From NCBI GenBank assembly GCA_002381185.1, contig DFOA01000038.1, forward strand, positions 59,621-123,620: 64,000 bases of DNA, given 5' to 3'. Source of the DNA: Firmicutes bacterium UBA3553 (GTDB lineage Bacteria > Bacillota > Clostridia > Tissierellales > Sedimentibacteraceae). This document shows positions 25,454 to 33,934 of the stretch, in pieces. The notes below the pieces were generated by a model. That model saw nothing but the letters and a program-made list of their open reading frames with translations. It was not told the origin of the DNA and did not search any database. Numbering within the stretch: the first letter of the stretch is position 1; every line of letters begins with the position of its first letter. A program made the position numbers and the translations under genes.

Positions 25454-26077
25454 TTAAGAGTTTTTCATTATCACGCTTTCAATTATATTTGCTGTTTCTT
25501 CGCAGGCATCACAGCATTTTTCCAGTCTATTAAAAGCAATTGTCCATGTCATAATATCTATTGCATTTGAAGATGTCATATGAAGTTTTCTTACAGCTTC
25601 CGTATAAAGGTTGTCTCCATCTTCCTCCAATTTATTAATATGGACTATTTTGTCATGTATATGTTTTGACTTGCGGAAATTTTTAAATTCTTCAAAGGCG
25701 ACCTTTAATTCTTCACAGCTTTGAAGTATTAATTTAGAAAATCTCAATGCATCATTTCTTATTTCCCTGACATTATACATATACATATGAAGCAGAACAT
25801 CTTCAATTGTGTCGGTTATATCATCAATTCCATGCACAAGGACTACAATATCTTCTCTTTCAATAGGTGTTATAAATTCCTTTGCCAGTCTTCTTGTTAC
25901 TTCATGGCCCTGAATATCTGCCGCATGTTCTATATCATGCATCTTTTTCATTTTTTCTTCCAATGTATCAGCATTAAAATTTATAAGTACTTCGTCAAGC
26001 ATTTTTGCTGCTTCACAACAATATTCAGAAAGTCTTACAAAACTTTCAAAATAGTCATATTCATTTTTACGTGCCAT
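25454..26077 (-). CDS. DUF47 / PhoU-like phosphate transport accessory protein
   Basis: This 207-residue all-helical cytosolic protein of the DUF47 (TIGR00153) family is the usual partner of Pit-type phosphate transporters. KMHDIEHAADIQGHEVTRRLAKEFITPIERED contains the ExxxD-like metal-cluster motif, and VLVHGIDDITDTIEDVLLHMY is characteristic. It lies 18 nt downstream of the transporter gene and is cotranscribed with it. It probably regulates phosphate flux. Confidence 0.92.
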   Translation of the reverse strand: MARKNEYDYFESFVRLSEYCCEAAKMLDEVLINFNADTLEEKMKKMHDIEHAADIQGHEVTRRLAKEFITPIEREDIVVLVHGIDDITDTIEDVLLHMYMYNVREIRNDALRFSKLILQSCEELKVAFEEFKNFRKSKHIHDKIVHINKLEEDGDNLYTEAVRKLHMTSSNAIDIMTWTIAFNRLEKCCDACEETANIIESVIMKNS

Positions 26078-26095
26078 AATTCACCTCTATAGTTT

Positions 26096-27148
26096 TTAAA
26101 ATAAGATCATAAATAGTTTAGCCATTAAATAACCGATTACTCCACAACCCGGGAAAGTCAGAACCCACGTCCAAACCATTTCTTTAACAAATCCCCAGTT
26201 AACTGAAGTTAATCTTTTAGCTGCTCCCACACCCATTATGGCTGTAGTCTTAGTATGAGTCGTACTGACAGGAATTCCTGAAACCGATGAAAGCAAAAGA
26301 CAAGATGCGGCTGCCATATCAGCAGAAAAACCCTGATATTTTTCAAGTTTGCACATATCCATGCCCACCGACTTTATTATTTTATATCCTCCGATAGATG
26401 TTCCTAATCCCATTACTATAGAACATATAAGCATCATCCAAATGGGAATTTGAAAACTGGTTACATTTGCTTGTCCATTAGCAAGATATATTCCAAGCAT
26501 GAAAACCCCCATAAATTTCTGTCCATCCTGAGCCCCATGCATAAAAGCCATCGCAGCTCCGCTGGCAACCTGAGCATTTTGAAAGATTGCATTTGTGGTT
26601 CTCCTGTTAAATCCTCTAAATATAATTTCTGTTAATTTTACTACAATCCAGCCCATTCCAAAGCCTAAAAAAGTAGAAAGAACTAGTCCATATAATACCT
26701 TTACCCATTCGCTTAAGTTAATGCCCGCCAATCCATTGTGTAAAGCAATTGCAGCACCTGAAATTCCGGCAATCAACGCATGGCTTTCGCTGGTTGGTAT
26801 ACCAAACCACCAGGCTGCTGTTGACCATGCTACAATTGCGAACAATGCTGCGCATAATGCAACTAAGGCATCCTTGGAGTTACCTCCGAAATCAACCATT
26901 TTATAAATAGTCTGCGCTACATTGGCATTTATCATGGTCATTACAAATACACCTAAAAAGTTAAAAACTGCAGCCATTAAAATAGCTGACCTTGCAGATA
27001 TTGAACGAGTTGAAACACATGTTGCAATTGCATTGGGAGCATCTGTCCAGCCGTTTACTAAAATTACTCCCAGTGTTAGCAATGTTGTTATAAACAACAT
27101 GGGGCTGGTAGTAATCTGCGTCAAAAAATCTGAAAATGTTACAGCCAT
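26096..27148 (-). CDS. Inorganic phosphate transporter, PiT family
   Basis: This 350-residue membrane carrier has about ten helices and performs cation-coupled phosphate (metal-phosphate) uptake. Both halves of the PiT repeat are visible: GWTDAPNAIATCVSTR near residue 32 and GVGAAKRLTSVNW near 315. ESHALIAGISGAAIA and MHGAQDGQKFMGV (family HGAND/Q motif) are also present. It is the first gene of a two-gene unit with the DUF47 protein. RBS GGAGAAGAG. Confidence 0.94.
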   Translation of the reverse strand: MAVTFSDFLTQITTSPMLFITTLLTLGVILVNGWTDAPNAIATCVSTRSISARSAILMAAVFNFLGVFVMTMINANVAQTIYKMVDFGGNSKDALVALCAALFAIVAWSTAAWWFGIPTSESHALIAGISGAAIALHNGLAGINLSEWVKVLYGLVLSTFLGFGMGWIVVKLTEIIFRGFNRRTTNAIFQNAQVASGAAMAFMHGAQDGQKFMGVFMLGIYLANGQANVTSFQIPIWMMLICSIVMGLGTSIGGYKIIKSVGMDMCKLEKYQGFSADMAAASCLLLSSVSGIPVSTTHTKTTAIMGVGAAKRLTSVNWGFVKEMVWTWVLTFPGCGVIGYLMAKLFMILF

Positions 27149-27358
27149 AAAATTCTCTTCTCCTATTTTTCACGTAATATAAATTTTATTTTCATTAATT
27201 TACATGAATATCATCTAGTTTTTACAAACAATTTAAATATATCATATGTGCCTCGATATTTCCACAAATTTTATTTACAATTGCACACAATAATTATTAG
27301 TAACTTTTTATGGTGGATTTGAATATTATAGTAACTGAGACTCAGAGGGAGGGTATTT

Positions 27359-28366
27359 ATGAAAAAGATTATTTCTTTACTTATGGTCATTCTGCTTGTA
27401 ACATCATTGTTCCTGGTAGGATGTCAGAAACAAGAGTCACAAATGAAAAATATAAGATTAATTGAAGTTACACACTCCATATTCTATGCACCTCAATACG
27501 TAGCTCTTGAAAAGGGATTTTTTGAAGAACAGGGCTTGAACATCGAACTCACTAACGGCGGCGGAGCGGATAAATGTATGGCTGCTTTAGTAAGCGGTGA
27601 AGCCGACATAGCTTTCATGGGACCTGAAGCAAGTGTATATGTGTATCTTCAGGGAAGAGAAGACCATGCGGTTAACTTTGCACAGCTTACGCAAAGAGAT
27701 GGTTCCTTCATAGTGGGAAGAGAAAAGGATGATACCTTCACAGTGGATAAATTGAAAGGTCACACTATACTTGGCGGACGTAAAGGCGGAATGCCTTTAA
27801 TGGCACTTGAGTATGTATTAAAACAAAGCGGATTGACTCCGGGCGTAGATGTTGATGTAAGAACAGACGTGCAGTTTGATATGATGGCAGGTGCGTTCCA
27901 ATCAGGTGAAGCAGATTACACCACACTTTTCGAACCTCTGGCTTCAACATTTGAATTGCAGGGCAACGGTTATGTTCTTGAATCCGTGGGTGCCCTTGCA
28001 GGTTATATCCCGTATACTTGCTACAGTTCTCTGGGAAGCTATATCGAGAAAAATCCTGATGTAATTCAAGGATTTGCAAATGCTCTTTATAAAGGTATGG
28101 TATGGGTTGACGAACACTCTGCTAAGGAGGTTGCAGAAGTAATTCATCCTCAATTTGCCGATTCAGAAGTTGATTTTCTTGCAAAAATTGTGCAGTCTTA
28201 TAAAGACATAAATTCTTGGAACCCTGACTTGGTATTAGGAGAAGAAGGTTACAACAGATTGATCGACATTATGAAGACTGCAGGCGAAATTGAAGAAGGA
28301 GCACCATACGATAAAATTCAAATATCTGAATTTGCTATAAAAGCAAAAGAAAATTACAAGAAATAG
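27359..28366 (+). CDS. NMT1/THI5-like ABC substrate-binding lipoprotein (orphan)
   Basis: This 335-residue lipoprotein has the signal MKKIISLLMVILL and lipobox FLVGC. The mature domain opens TLxEVTHSIFYAPQYVAL-type as in NMT1/THI5 or SsuA-like binding proteins, with GGGADKCMAALVSGEADIAFMGPE and GEADYTTLFEPLA. Ligands in the family include thiamine precursors, sulfonates, nitrate and aromatic acids. No permease or ATPase gene lies on either side, so the cognate transporter is elsewhere or absent. RBS GAGGGAGGG. A hairpin (28373-28422) follows. Confidence 0.88.
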   Translation: MKKIISLLMVILLVTSLFLVGCQKQESQMKNIRLIEVTHSIFYAPQYVALEKGFFEEQGLNIELTNGGGADKCMAALVSGEADIAFMGPEASVYVYLQGREDHAVNFAQLTQRDGSFIVGREKDDTFTVDKLKGHTILGGRKGGMPLMALEYVLKQSGLTPGVDVDVRTDVQFDMMAGAFQSGEADYTTLFEPLASTFELQGNGYVLESVGALAGYIPYTCYSSLGSYIEKNPDVIQGFANALYKGMVWVDEHSAKEVAEVIHPQFADSEVDFLAKIVQSYKDINSWNPDLVLGEEGYNRLIDIMKTAGEIEEGAPYDKIQISEFAIKAKENYKK

Positions 28367-28372
28367 TAATTT

Positions 28373-28422
28373 ATTCCGGAGACGGACCTTTTAATTAAAC
28401 CCAAAGGCTCCATCGCCGGAAT
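28373..28422 (+). terminator. Terminator-like hairpin after the orphan binding protein
   Basis: ATTCCGG...AGACGGACCTT pairs with AAGGCTCCATCGCCGGAAT with some mismatches, followed by T-rich ATATTTTTG on the + strand. Confidence 0.6.
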
Positions 28423-28437
28423 TATATTTTTGTAATA

Positions 28438-28473
28438 AAAAATCATCCTTGGATTTCCTCGGATGACTTTTTA
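28438..28473. terminator. Terminator of the GerMN gene
   Basis: The stem AAATCATCC / GGATGACTTT around TTGGATTTCCTC (with an inner GGA/TCC pairing) is followed on the minus strand by TTTTTT and on the plus strand by TTTTTAATA. It ends the GerMN gene and can act both ways. Confidence 0.75.
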
Positions 28474-28484
28474 ATATCTCTATA

Positions 28485-29540
28485 TTAATATTGATTAAAT
28501 GCAGGCATTACACCGTTATCTTCAAAATTTAAACCTGCTTCTTGGAATGACAATCCTTCAATATTGTATTCCACGTCTGCAATGTCAAATTGTTCTAAAC
28601 AAAGAACAACTATTGCATCCATGTCGGTGAATTCCTCTTCTGAAAGATTAACTGCTTCAACACCCAAATTCACAACCGCTTTATCGCCTTTAACCTCAAC
28701 ACCTCTTAAATTCACGCCCACAGGAATGTTGTTTTTAAGTTCTGTATCAGACGGTGGTCCGTTAAAAAGTTTTTCTACAACCGTAACTGCAGGGTTGTTT
28801 ACTTTGTTTGCTGAAAATGTTATAGGTACATAGTGTCCTGCAACCTCTGTATCAGGAGCTTTGTAATAAACTGTATAATTAACTCCGTCTGCAGAGCCGT
28901 ATAAGTTGATATTTTCTCTTTCAAAAGCTGTATTTATTGCATATCCTTTTGACAATGAATCTAATGCCTGACCTTCGACCAACAATTCAACCTTATTGAT
29001 TGTAGGGAATTCTGTCAATGTATATGTAATTGCCGAAATCATATTTTCTTCTTGTTCATAGGTAGAAGTATTTAATATGTTTTTACTGAAATCAACTCTG
29101 CAAAGTCCGTCCTTTATTGACATTCCTCTAATTTCCGTTCCCTCAGGCAATACTCCGTGAAGATTTGACTGGGCGATTCTTTTTTCAGTTTCACTTCCTA
29201 TAACCATGCTTCGAAGTGTTGCTTTTGCAATTCCTTCTTCCCATGGAATCTGAGTGTTGACAGGAACTACAAAGCCGTTTTCATCCTCATAATAAGCCAA
29301 TATATCAGTCTTTTTAGATTCTTCTGTATTTACTGTTACAGTTTCAATCACCGGTTCTTCAGCTACTTCTCCTCCTAGGTCGTCTTCCACAATTTCAAAA
29401 TCCGACAGATCTCCTAAATCTGCCATATCTGGATTATTCTTTTCCTTCAGACCAACCATCATATCTAAAGTACTGCATCCTGTTATACTTAATACCAAGC
29501 AAATAATTAATATTAGAGATATAATCTTGTTACAAGCCAA
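28485..29540 (-). CDS. GerMN-domain lipoprotein (two GerMN repeats)
   Basis: This 351-residue lipoprotein has a signal ending LSITGC. After an acidic linker come two GerMN domains (PF10646), near residues 95-210 and 230-340. The first has VLPEGTEIRGMSIKDGLCRVDFS and LTEFPTINKVELLVEG; the second has NIPVGVNLRGVEVKGDKAVVNL. GerM-type proteins act in germination and sporulation in Bacillus, but such lipoproteins are widespread and the role here is not proven. The start is TTG after GAGGAGG. It fits a spore-former. Confidence 0.85.
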   Translation of the reverse strand: MACNKIISLILIICLVLSITGCSTLDMMVGLKEKNNPDMADLGDLSDFEIVEDDLGGEVAEEPVIETVTVNTEESKKTDILAYYEDENGFVVPVNTQIPWEEGIAKATLRSMVIGSETEKRIAQSNLHGVLPEGTEIRGMSIKDGLCRVDFSKNILNTSTYEQEENMISAITYTLTEFPTINKVELLVEGQALDSLSKGYAINTAFERENINLYGSADGVNYTVYYKAPDTEVAGHYVPITFSANKVNNPAVTVVEKLFNGPPSDTELKNNIPVGVNLRGVEVKGDKAVVNLGVEAVNLSEEEFTDMDAIVVLCLEQFDIADVEYNIEGLSFQEAGLNFEDNGVMPAFNQY

Positions 29541-29638
29541 TTTTCAAAACCTCCTCACGCCTTTATATATATTAATTATATTTGGCATGTACCGAAGTTA
29601 TGTCATTAAAATATTAAAATAAAAAATATAAAAAATAT

Positions 29639-29674
29639 GAACGGTTATAGTTTTTTTATCAACTATAACCGTTC
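29639..29674 (-). terminator. Hairpin at the left end of the structured intergenic region
   Basis: A 14-bp perfect stem GAACGGTTATAGTT / AACTATAACCGTTC with an 8-nt loop is followed leftward (minus strand) by a T-rich stretch. It would terminate a leftward transcript of the structured region before the GerMN gene. Confidence 0.7.
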
Positions 29675-29736
29675 ATTATACGACCGTATTTTCAGGTTTT
29701 TTGCCTCAAATTTTCCCAGGGAAAATTATACAACCT

Positions 29737-29973
29737 TATCACATATGTCTGATACAAGCATATAATACACTATATAGCCACCTCATATGAAGATAATTAC
29801 AATAGTAATTAAACGATCATTACATGAGCTGGATGGATAAAGTAATTTAAAAGGGCAGAACTCGGAACCTTTATGGTCCGGCTGCCCTAGTTTTATACAA
29901 GAAACCGGGTATATCACCCGGTCAAGGTTATGCCTACATGTGCATTCTATGCTTGTACATAATATATGTGATA
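29737..29973. ncRNA. Candidate structured RNA module 1
   Basis: A ~237-nt gene-free segment closes on itself by two 10-bp helices (TATCACATAT and TACAAGCATA with their complements near 29948-29973) separated by a 6x6 internal loop. Inside are the hairpin GGGCAG / CTGCCC (29853-29887, with inner GGAACC/GGTCC) and the 7-bp hairpin ACCGGGT / ACCCGGT (29904-29922). The strand is uncertain; the GGGCAG hairpin has TTTT after it on the minus strand. It matches no riboswitch or housekeeping RNA I can name. A MITE-like element is the alternative. Confidence 0.5.
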
Positions 29974-30021
29974 TAGGTAAATGGAAGTAATTCAAGATGC
30001 AGTTTTGTACAAAATTAAAAG

Positions 30022-30053
30022 AGCAGAACCTATACTTTGTGTATGGCCTGCAC
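30022..30053. other. Hairpin similar to the GGGCAG hairpin of module 1
   Basis: TAAAAGAGCAGAACC...GGCCTGCACTTAG resembles TAAAAGGGCAGAACT...CGGCTGCCCTAG of module 1 in sequence and shape. Its stem is GCAG-ACC-TATAC / GTATGG-CCTGC. It looks like a second copy of the same structural unit. Confidence 0.5.
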
Positions 30054-30067
30054 TTAGTTTTTATGGT

Positions 30068-30213
30068 GTAAATAAGATGTTTTTTATTTTATTAATTATC
30101 GTCTATAGAAAGAGTTTTTTTAGACTCTTTATTCTTAATTAATTTAGTTCCAATAATATTAATAATATTATTAAAACTAACTTGACGTTTAAATAGATAA
30201 ACATCTTATTTAC
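30068..30213. ncRNA. Candidate structured RNA module 2
   Basis: GTAAATAAGATGTTT (30068-30082) and AAACATCTTATTTAC (30199-30213) form a 15-bp perfect closing stem. Inside are AAAGAGT / ACTCTTT (30109-30130) and an ATAATATTAATAATATTAT palindrome. With module 1 and its companion hairpin this makes ~480 bp of nested inverted repeats with no plausible reading frame. Confidence 0.5.
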
Positions 30214-30312
30214 CCTTTATATTCAGTTAATTATATTGTATTAACCATATTAAAAAGTATACCAAATCTTATACATTACTTAGAATATCAAATATAATTT
30301 TTTATATAAAAA

Positions 30313-30334
30313 GGCTCCGGATTACTCCGGAGTC
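30313..30334 (-). terminator. Terminator of the Panacea/membrane-protein unit
   Basis: The stem GACTCCGG / CCGGAGCC is followed by TTTTTATA on the minus strand, about 20 nt after the stop of the membrane protein gene. Confidence 0.85.
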
Positions 30335-30352
30335 AAATCTCAGTACTAACAA

Positions 30353-30727
30353 TTATTTTTTAAAATCAAAACTTTTGGCGAATAAAAATCCTAAAAGCAT
30401 TGTTATTGTACTCTTGCATAATTCAAAAATAGACTCAGATAAGCCACTTACAATCCATCCTGAACTCAATACTATAGTATCTACAACATGAATAATTAAA
30501 ATCAAAGCGTAGCATATCAATATTAAATTAAAACCCCATCCAGTTAATAACTCCATAAGTTTTCGATTAAGATCTTTGTCCTTCTTTTCCTCGTTAAAAC
30601 GTTCTTCGGTTAAATTAAATCCTTTTTTGCTTTCATAAGATTCATCAAACAACGGAACGTCTTCCTCAATAGGAGCTCTTGAATACAATTTATCGCTTTC
30701 TTTAACTTCTTCAGCACTCTGGTTCAT
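30353..30727 (-). CDS. Two-helix membrane protein, possible toxin partner of Panacea
   Basis: This 124-residue protein has an acidic, charged N-terminal ~65 residues (cytosolic, helical) and then two hydrophobic helices near 67-88 and 103-118, ending FDFKK. It matches no family I can name. It begins inside the end of the Panacea-domain gene (17-nt overlap) with no clear ribosome binding site of its own, so translation is probably coupled. That tight antitoxin-first arrangement and the membrane-active architecture fit the membrane toxins sometimes paired with Panacea antitoxins; the toxin role is inference. Confidence 0.6.
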   Translation of the reverse strand: MNQSAEEVKESDKLYSRAPIEEDVPLFDESYESKKGFNLTEERFNEEKKDKDLNRKLMELLTGWGFNLILICYALILIIHVVDTIVLSSGWIVSGLSESIFELCKSTITMLLGFLFAKSFDFKK

Positions 30728-31151
30728 TCAATATATCCTCATCCCTCAATGTACTTTCATGTCTTTTTATAGCTTTATCCCACGCTGTACCTTCTTGATG
30801 TGTTTTTAGCGACAAGTCTATGCCTCCGAAGTACTTATATTTATTCCAAACATCCATTATAAACCCAGCGTTATCGTCTAATTTTATAACATAGGCATTT
30901 CCAGCTGTATCTTTCGCGTATTCTTCTATAGAATTTGAACCATATTGTTTAAATTCATCATACACACTTCTGATGACAGGTCCATATCTCCATGTTTCAA
31001 ATCTATCCGAAAACAAAGGTGTGTTATATCTCTTTAGATACTCTTTATAAATGTAATATAGTAATTTTTGTAACTTCATAGGTGATAAATTAATTTTTTC
31101 GTTTTGAGCAAGTTTAATTATCGTATTTGCCAAACTAATTACTGAAATCAT
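30711..31151 (-). CDS. Panacea (DUF4065) domain protein, antitoxin-like
   Basis: This 146-residue protein has the Panacea domain (DUF4065, formerly SocA-like). MKLQKLLYYIYKEYLKRY and the hallmark FETWRYGPVIRSVYDEF lie near residues 24-70, and the C-terminal helix has the typical HQEGTAWDKA. Panacea domains act as antitoxins that neutralise many unrelated toxins encoded next door, or as proteolysis adaptors. Here the only adjacent, overlapping gene is the two-helix membrane protein. RBS AGGAGG precedes the ATG, and a plausible promoter lies 40-70 bp upstream. Confidence 0.85.
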   Translation of the reverse strand: MISVISLANTIIKLAQNEKINLSPMKLQKLLYYIYKEYLKRYNTPLFSDRFETWRYGPVIRSVYDEFKQYGSNSIEEYAKDTAGNAYVIKLDDNAGFIMDVWNKYKYFGGIDLSLKTHQEGTAWDKAIKRHESTLRDEDILNEPEC

Positions 31152-31191
31152 TTTAACACCTCCTAGTATATATTATGTACCTTATGAAGTA

Positions 31192-31220
31192 ATTTTACAT
31201 CATTTAACAAAATTTTGCAA
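31192..31220 (-). promoter_or_regulatory. Promoter of the Panacea unit
   Basis: The minus strand shows TTGCAA, a 17-nt spacer and TAAAAT about 45 bp before the Panacea start codon. The rest of the gap to pgeF (31221-31441) shows only an imperfect CCGGG hairpin near 31273-31296 and no gene. Confidence 0.45.
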
Positions 31221-31441
31221 TACATGTTTTTATTTTTTTCGAACATTTTTTCGATTTGCAGTAATAAAAAATTCCCGGCCATTTCTGATCGGGTATTATA
31301 ATGCTCAAAAGAAAGAAGGCTCATGCTTTTGCTGTCAAAAGAATGTATTTAAAATGGAAAATGTTGTATACACAAAAACACAAGAACATTCTTGTGCTTT
31401 CTTAAACTATTTGTATTCTTTTAGTATGTTTTCACAACTTC

Positions 31442-32245
31442 TTATTTCATCATCAGAATTCCAGCCAACAGACCTCTTTTTCCTCCCTGTCCCCTGTGTG
31501 AGAAAAACAAATCATTGTTACACTTAGTGCATATTCCTGATATTTCAATATTCTCTTCCTTGATTCCTTCTTTCATCAGCAAGTACTTGTTTATTTCCCA
31601 AAGGTTGAAATAATATTTGGGTTCTTTGATTTCCATATATTTTTCAAATTCTCCGTTTTCTGAAAGAAATAAATCTGCAACATCCTTGTCAACTTCAAAG
31701 CAGCATGAACCTAATGATGGTCCTATTGCAATCCTTATATCACTTGGATTTGAGTTGAAATCATTTACAAATGCCTTTACCATTTTTCCTGCAATGTTTA
31801 ACAGTGTTCCTCTCCATCCTGCATGAGCAAGGCCAATTACCTTTTTAACATGATCATAGAAAAATACAGGAGTGCAGTCCGCATGGAAGGACATTAGCAC
31901 AAGGTTCCTTTTGTCTGTATATATTCCGTCAACATCTTTAAAAGGCGATTCTTTAAAGACCTTTCCCTTATGTTCTTCAGTCACATATTTTATGGTATTT
32001 GTGTGGGTCTGGTTTGTTTCTACGATATCGTCAACATTAATGTTAAGCTTTTCTGCCATAATTTCAATGTTTCTTTTTATATTTTCATCGCTGTCGCCTG
32101 TGCTGAATCCTATGTTCATGGACTCAAACGAACCACGGCTCACTCCTCCCTTTCTTGTGGTGAAGCAGTGAAGTAAATCATCATATTTTTCAAAGGTCGG
32201 AAAAGTAATATATTTAAAGTCTTGTATTTCATTTATTTTGAACAT
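31442..32245 (-). CDS. pgeF: PgeF / multicopper-oxidase-fold (YfiH, DUF152) protein
   Basis: This 267-residue cytosolic protein of the YfiH/laccase-domain family edits peptidoglycan precursors carrying Ser instead of Ala in E. coli. The Zn ligand motifs are visible: QTHTNTI near residue 80, SFHADCTPVFFYD near 120, LAHAGWRGTLLNI near 138 and IGPSLGSCCFEV near 172. It ends FFSHRGQGGKRGLLAGI, as usual. It is a single gene, divergent from the MocR gene. Confidence 0.93.
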   Translation of the reverse strand: MFKINEIQDFKYITFPTFEKYDDLLHCFTTRKGGVSRGSFESMNIGFSTGDSDENIKRNIEIMAEKLNINVDDIVETNQTHTNTIKYVTEEHKGKVFKESPFKDVDGIYTDKRNLVLMSFHADCTPVFFYDHVKKVIGLAHAGWRGTLLNIAGKMVKAFVNDFNSNPSDIRIAIGPSLGSCCFEVDKDVADLFLSENGEFEKYMEIKEPKYYFNLWEINKYLLMKEGIKEENIEISGICTKCNNDLFFSHRGQGGKRGLLAGILMMK

Positions 32246-32527
32246 GGGAACTCCTTTTTTAATATCAAATTTTGAATGGCTGTGTTCCTAAAATTTAATA
32301 ATGCATGAACAGTGTTCTGAAAGCATGCTGGACACAACACCAATCAGAAAGCCGGATTTTTGCTATGCTATTATTGTATTAATACTATCTAAATTATATC
32401 ACATGAGATTTTTTTTGTATATGAATAAGTAGTTGTATATTTTCCGTTGTTATTGTGTTAAAATAAAAGTGTAACTATCATATATTATAATTTTTATTAA
32501 TTTATGCATGTCAGATTAGGAGGAACC

Positions 32528-33898
32528 ATGATTATTTCACCTGTTTTTGATAAAGAAAGCAACAAAGCACTTTATATACAATTATATGAATACATAAAAT
32601 CTGAAATAACATCCGGCTTATTAAGACCTGATTCAAAACTTCCGTCAATCAGAGAAGCATCATTATCACTTAACTTAAGCAAGACAACCATTGAAAATGC
32701 GTACAGTCAGCTTGTGGCAGAAGGATATATAGAAAATTCGCCCAAAAGGGGTTACTTTGTCTGTGATTTAAGTGATTATAACTTTGAAATAAATGCTGAA
32801 CCATATAAAAATTTAATCAGCAGTACCAAAGAAACAGAATATATTAACGACGGCGTCGACAGAGACAGTTTTGATACATCAACCTGGAAAAGATTGTACA
32901 ACAAGGTTATTTCCGATGAAAGCACAAATATTTACAACAGCGGTTCCATTCAGGGAGAAAAAGCATTGCGGGAAGAAATAGCCAACTTTGTCAACACCAT
33001 GCGCGGAGGACACACAAGTCCGGAGCAGGTAATAGTGGGAGCAGGCGTTCAGTACCTTCTTGGTATTTTAATAGGAATAATAAAAGAAAATTATAATACG
33101 GTAGCAGTTGAAAAGCCGGGTTTCAACAAAGCAGAATTTATATTTGAAGATTATATGTTCAATGTAAGACACATTGCAATTACTGATAATGGATTTCCTG
33201 TTGATGAGCTTCGGAAAAGCGATGCAGGACTCATTTATATAAGCCCTTCACACCAGTATCCCCTTGGTACAATAATGTCCGTAAACAAACGTATGGAACT
33301 TTTGGAATGGGCGTACAAAAACAACGGACTTATACTTGAGGATGATTATGATTCAATGATACGGTACGGAGGAATGCCGATTCCATGCCTGCAGGGACTT
33401 GATAAAAACGACTGTGTTGTTTACTTGGGATCATTTTCTAAAATGCTTCTGCCAGCTTTAAGAATCAGCTTCATGGTAATTCCAAAAAAGCTATTGGAAA
33501 AATATAATTCCATTAAATCAAGACACACACAATCAACTTCAAAAATTGATCAATTGGTTCTGGCAAGTTTTATGAAGGAGGGTCATATGGTAAAGCATCT
33601 TAGGAAAATAAAAAGAATTTACAGGAAAAAAAACCTTCTGCTTACAAGCAGTTTAAAAAATACATTTGCCGATAAATTAGAAATAATCAATTCAGATTCA
33701 GGGCTTCATATTGTCTGTGAAGCAAAGACTTTGAAAACTGAAGAAAAGTTAAAAGAAGATGCCGGCAATTCTAATATACATTTAAATATTATAAGCAGTG
33801 CAAACAATAAAATTATTTTTTCTTTAAACTACAGCGGAATCAGCATGAATAAAATCCAAGATTTCACCGAATTATTAGGAACGGTTCTTTTTGAATAA
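32528..33898 (+). CDS. MocR-family transcriptional regulator (GntR HTH + aminotransferase-like)
   Basis: This 456-residue regulator has an N-terminal GntR winged helix (LYEYIKSEITSGLLRPDSKLPSIREAS pattern, residues ~17-75) fused to a PLP fold-type I aminotransferase domain. The PLP Lys region is VYLGSFSKMLLPALRISFM near 310, with SPSHQYPLGTIMS earlier and LEDDYDSMIRY near 275. MocR proteins sense PLP or amino compounds such as GABA. No aminotransferase or pdx target gene is adjacent; pgeF is divergent. ATG 32528 follows AGGAGG; the ATG 24 nt upstream lies before that site. Confidence 0.92.
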   Translation: MIISPVFDKESNKALYIQLYEYIKSEITSGLLRPDSKLPSIREASLSLNLSKTTIENAYSQLVAEGYIENSPKRGYFVCDLSDYNFEINAEPYKNLISSTKETEYINDGVDRDSFDTSTWKRLYNKVISDESTNIYNSGSIQGEKALREEIANFVNTMRGGHTSPEQVIVGAGVQYLLGILIGIIKENYNTVAVEKPGFNKAEFIFEDYMFNVRHIAITDNGFPVDELRKSDAGLIYISPSHQYPLGTIMSVNKRMELLEWAYKNNGLILEDDYDSMIRYGGMPIPCLQGLDKNDCVVYLGSFSKMLLPALRISFMVIPKKLLEKYNSIKSRHTQSTSKIDQLVLASFMKEGHMVKHLRKIKRIYRKKNLLLTSSLKNTFADKLEIINSDSGLHIVCEAKTLKTEEKLKEDAGNSNIHLNIISSANNKIIFSLNYSGISMNKIQDFTELLGTVLFE

Positions 33899-33918
33899 AT
33901 CTTCAAAAAGAACCGTCC
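33878..33918. terminator. Bidirectional terminator overlapping the MocR stop
   Basis: GGTTCTTTTTGAA / TTCAAAAAGAACCGT form a long stem over the end of the MocR gene and its 3' flank. The converging P-type ATPase gene ends just beyond. Confidence 0.8.
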
Positions 33919-33934
33919 TAATTTTTGCTAATTT

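Noticed and set aside
29783..29995. 70-residue minus-strand frame within structured module 1
   Set aside because: It crosses the stable hairpins, has no family resemblance and only a weak initiation site; the inverted repeats explain the sequence better.
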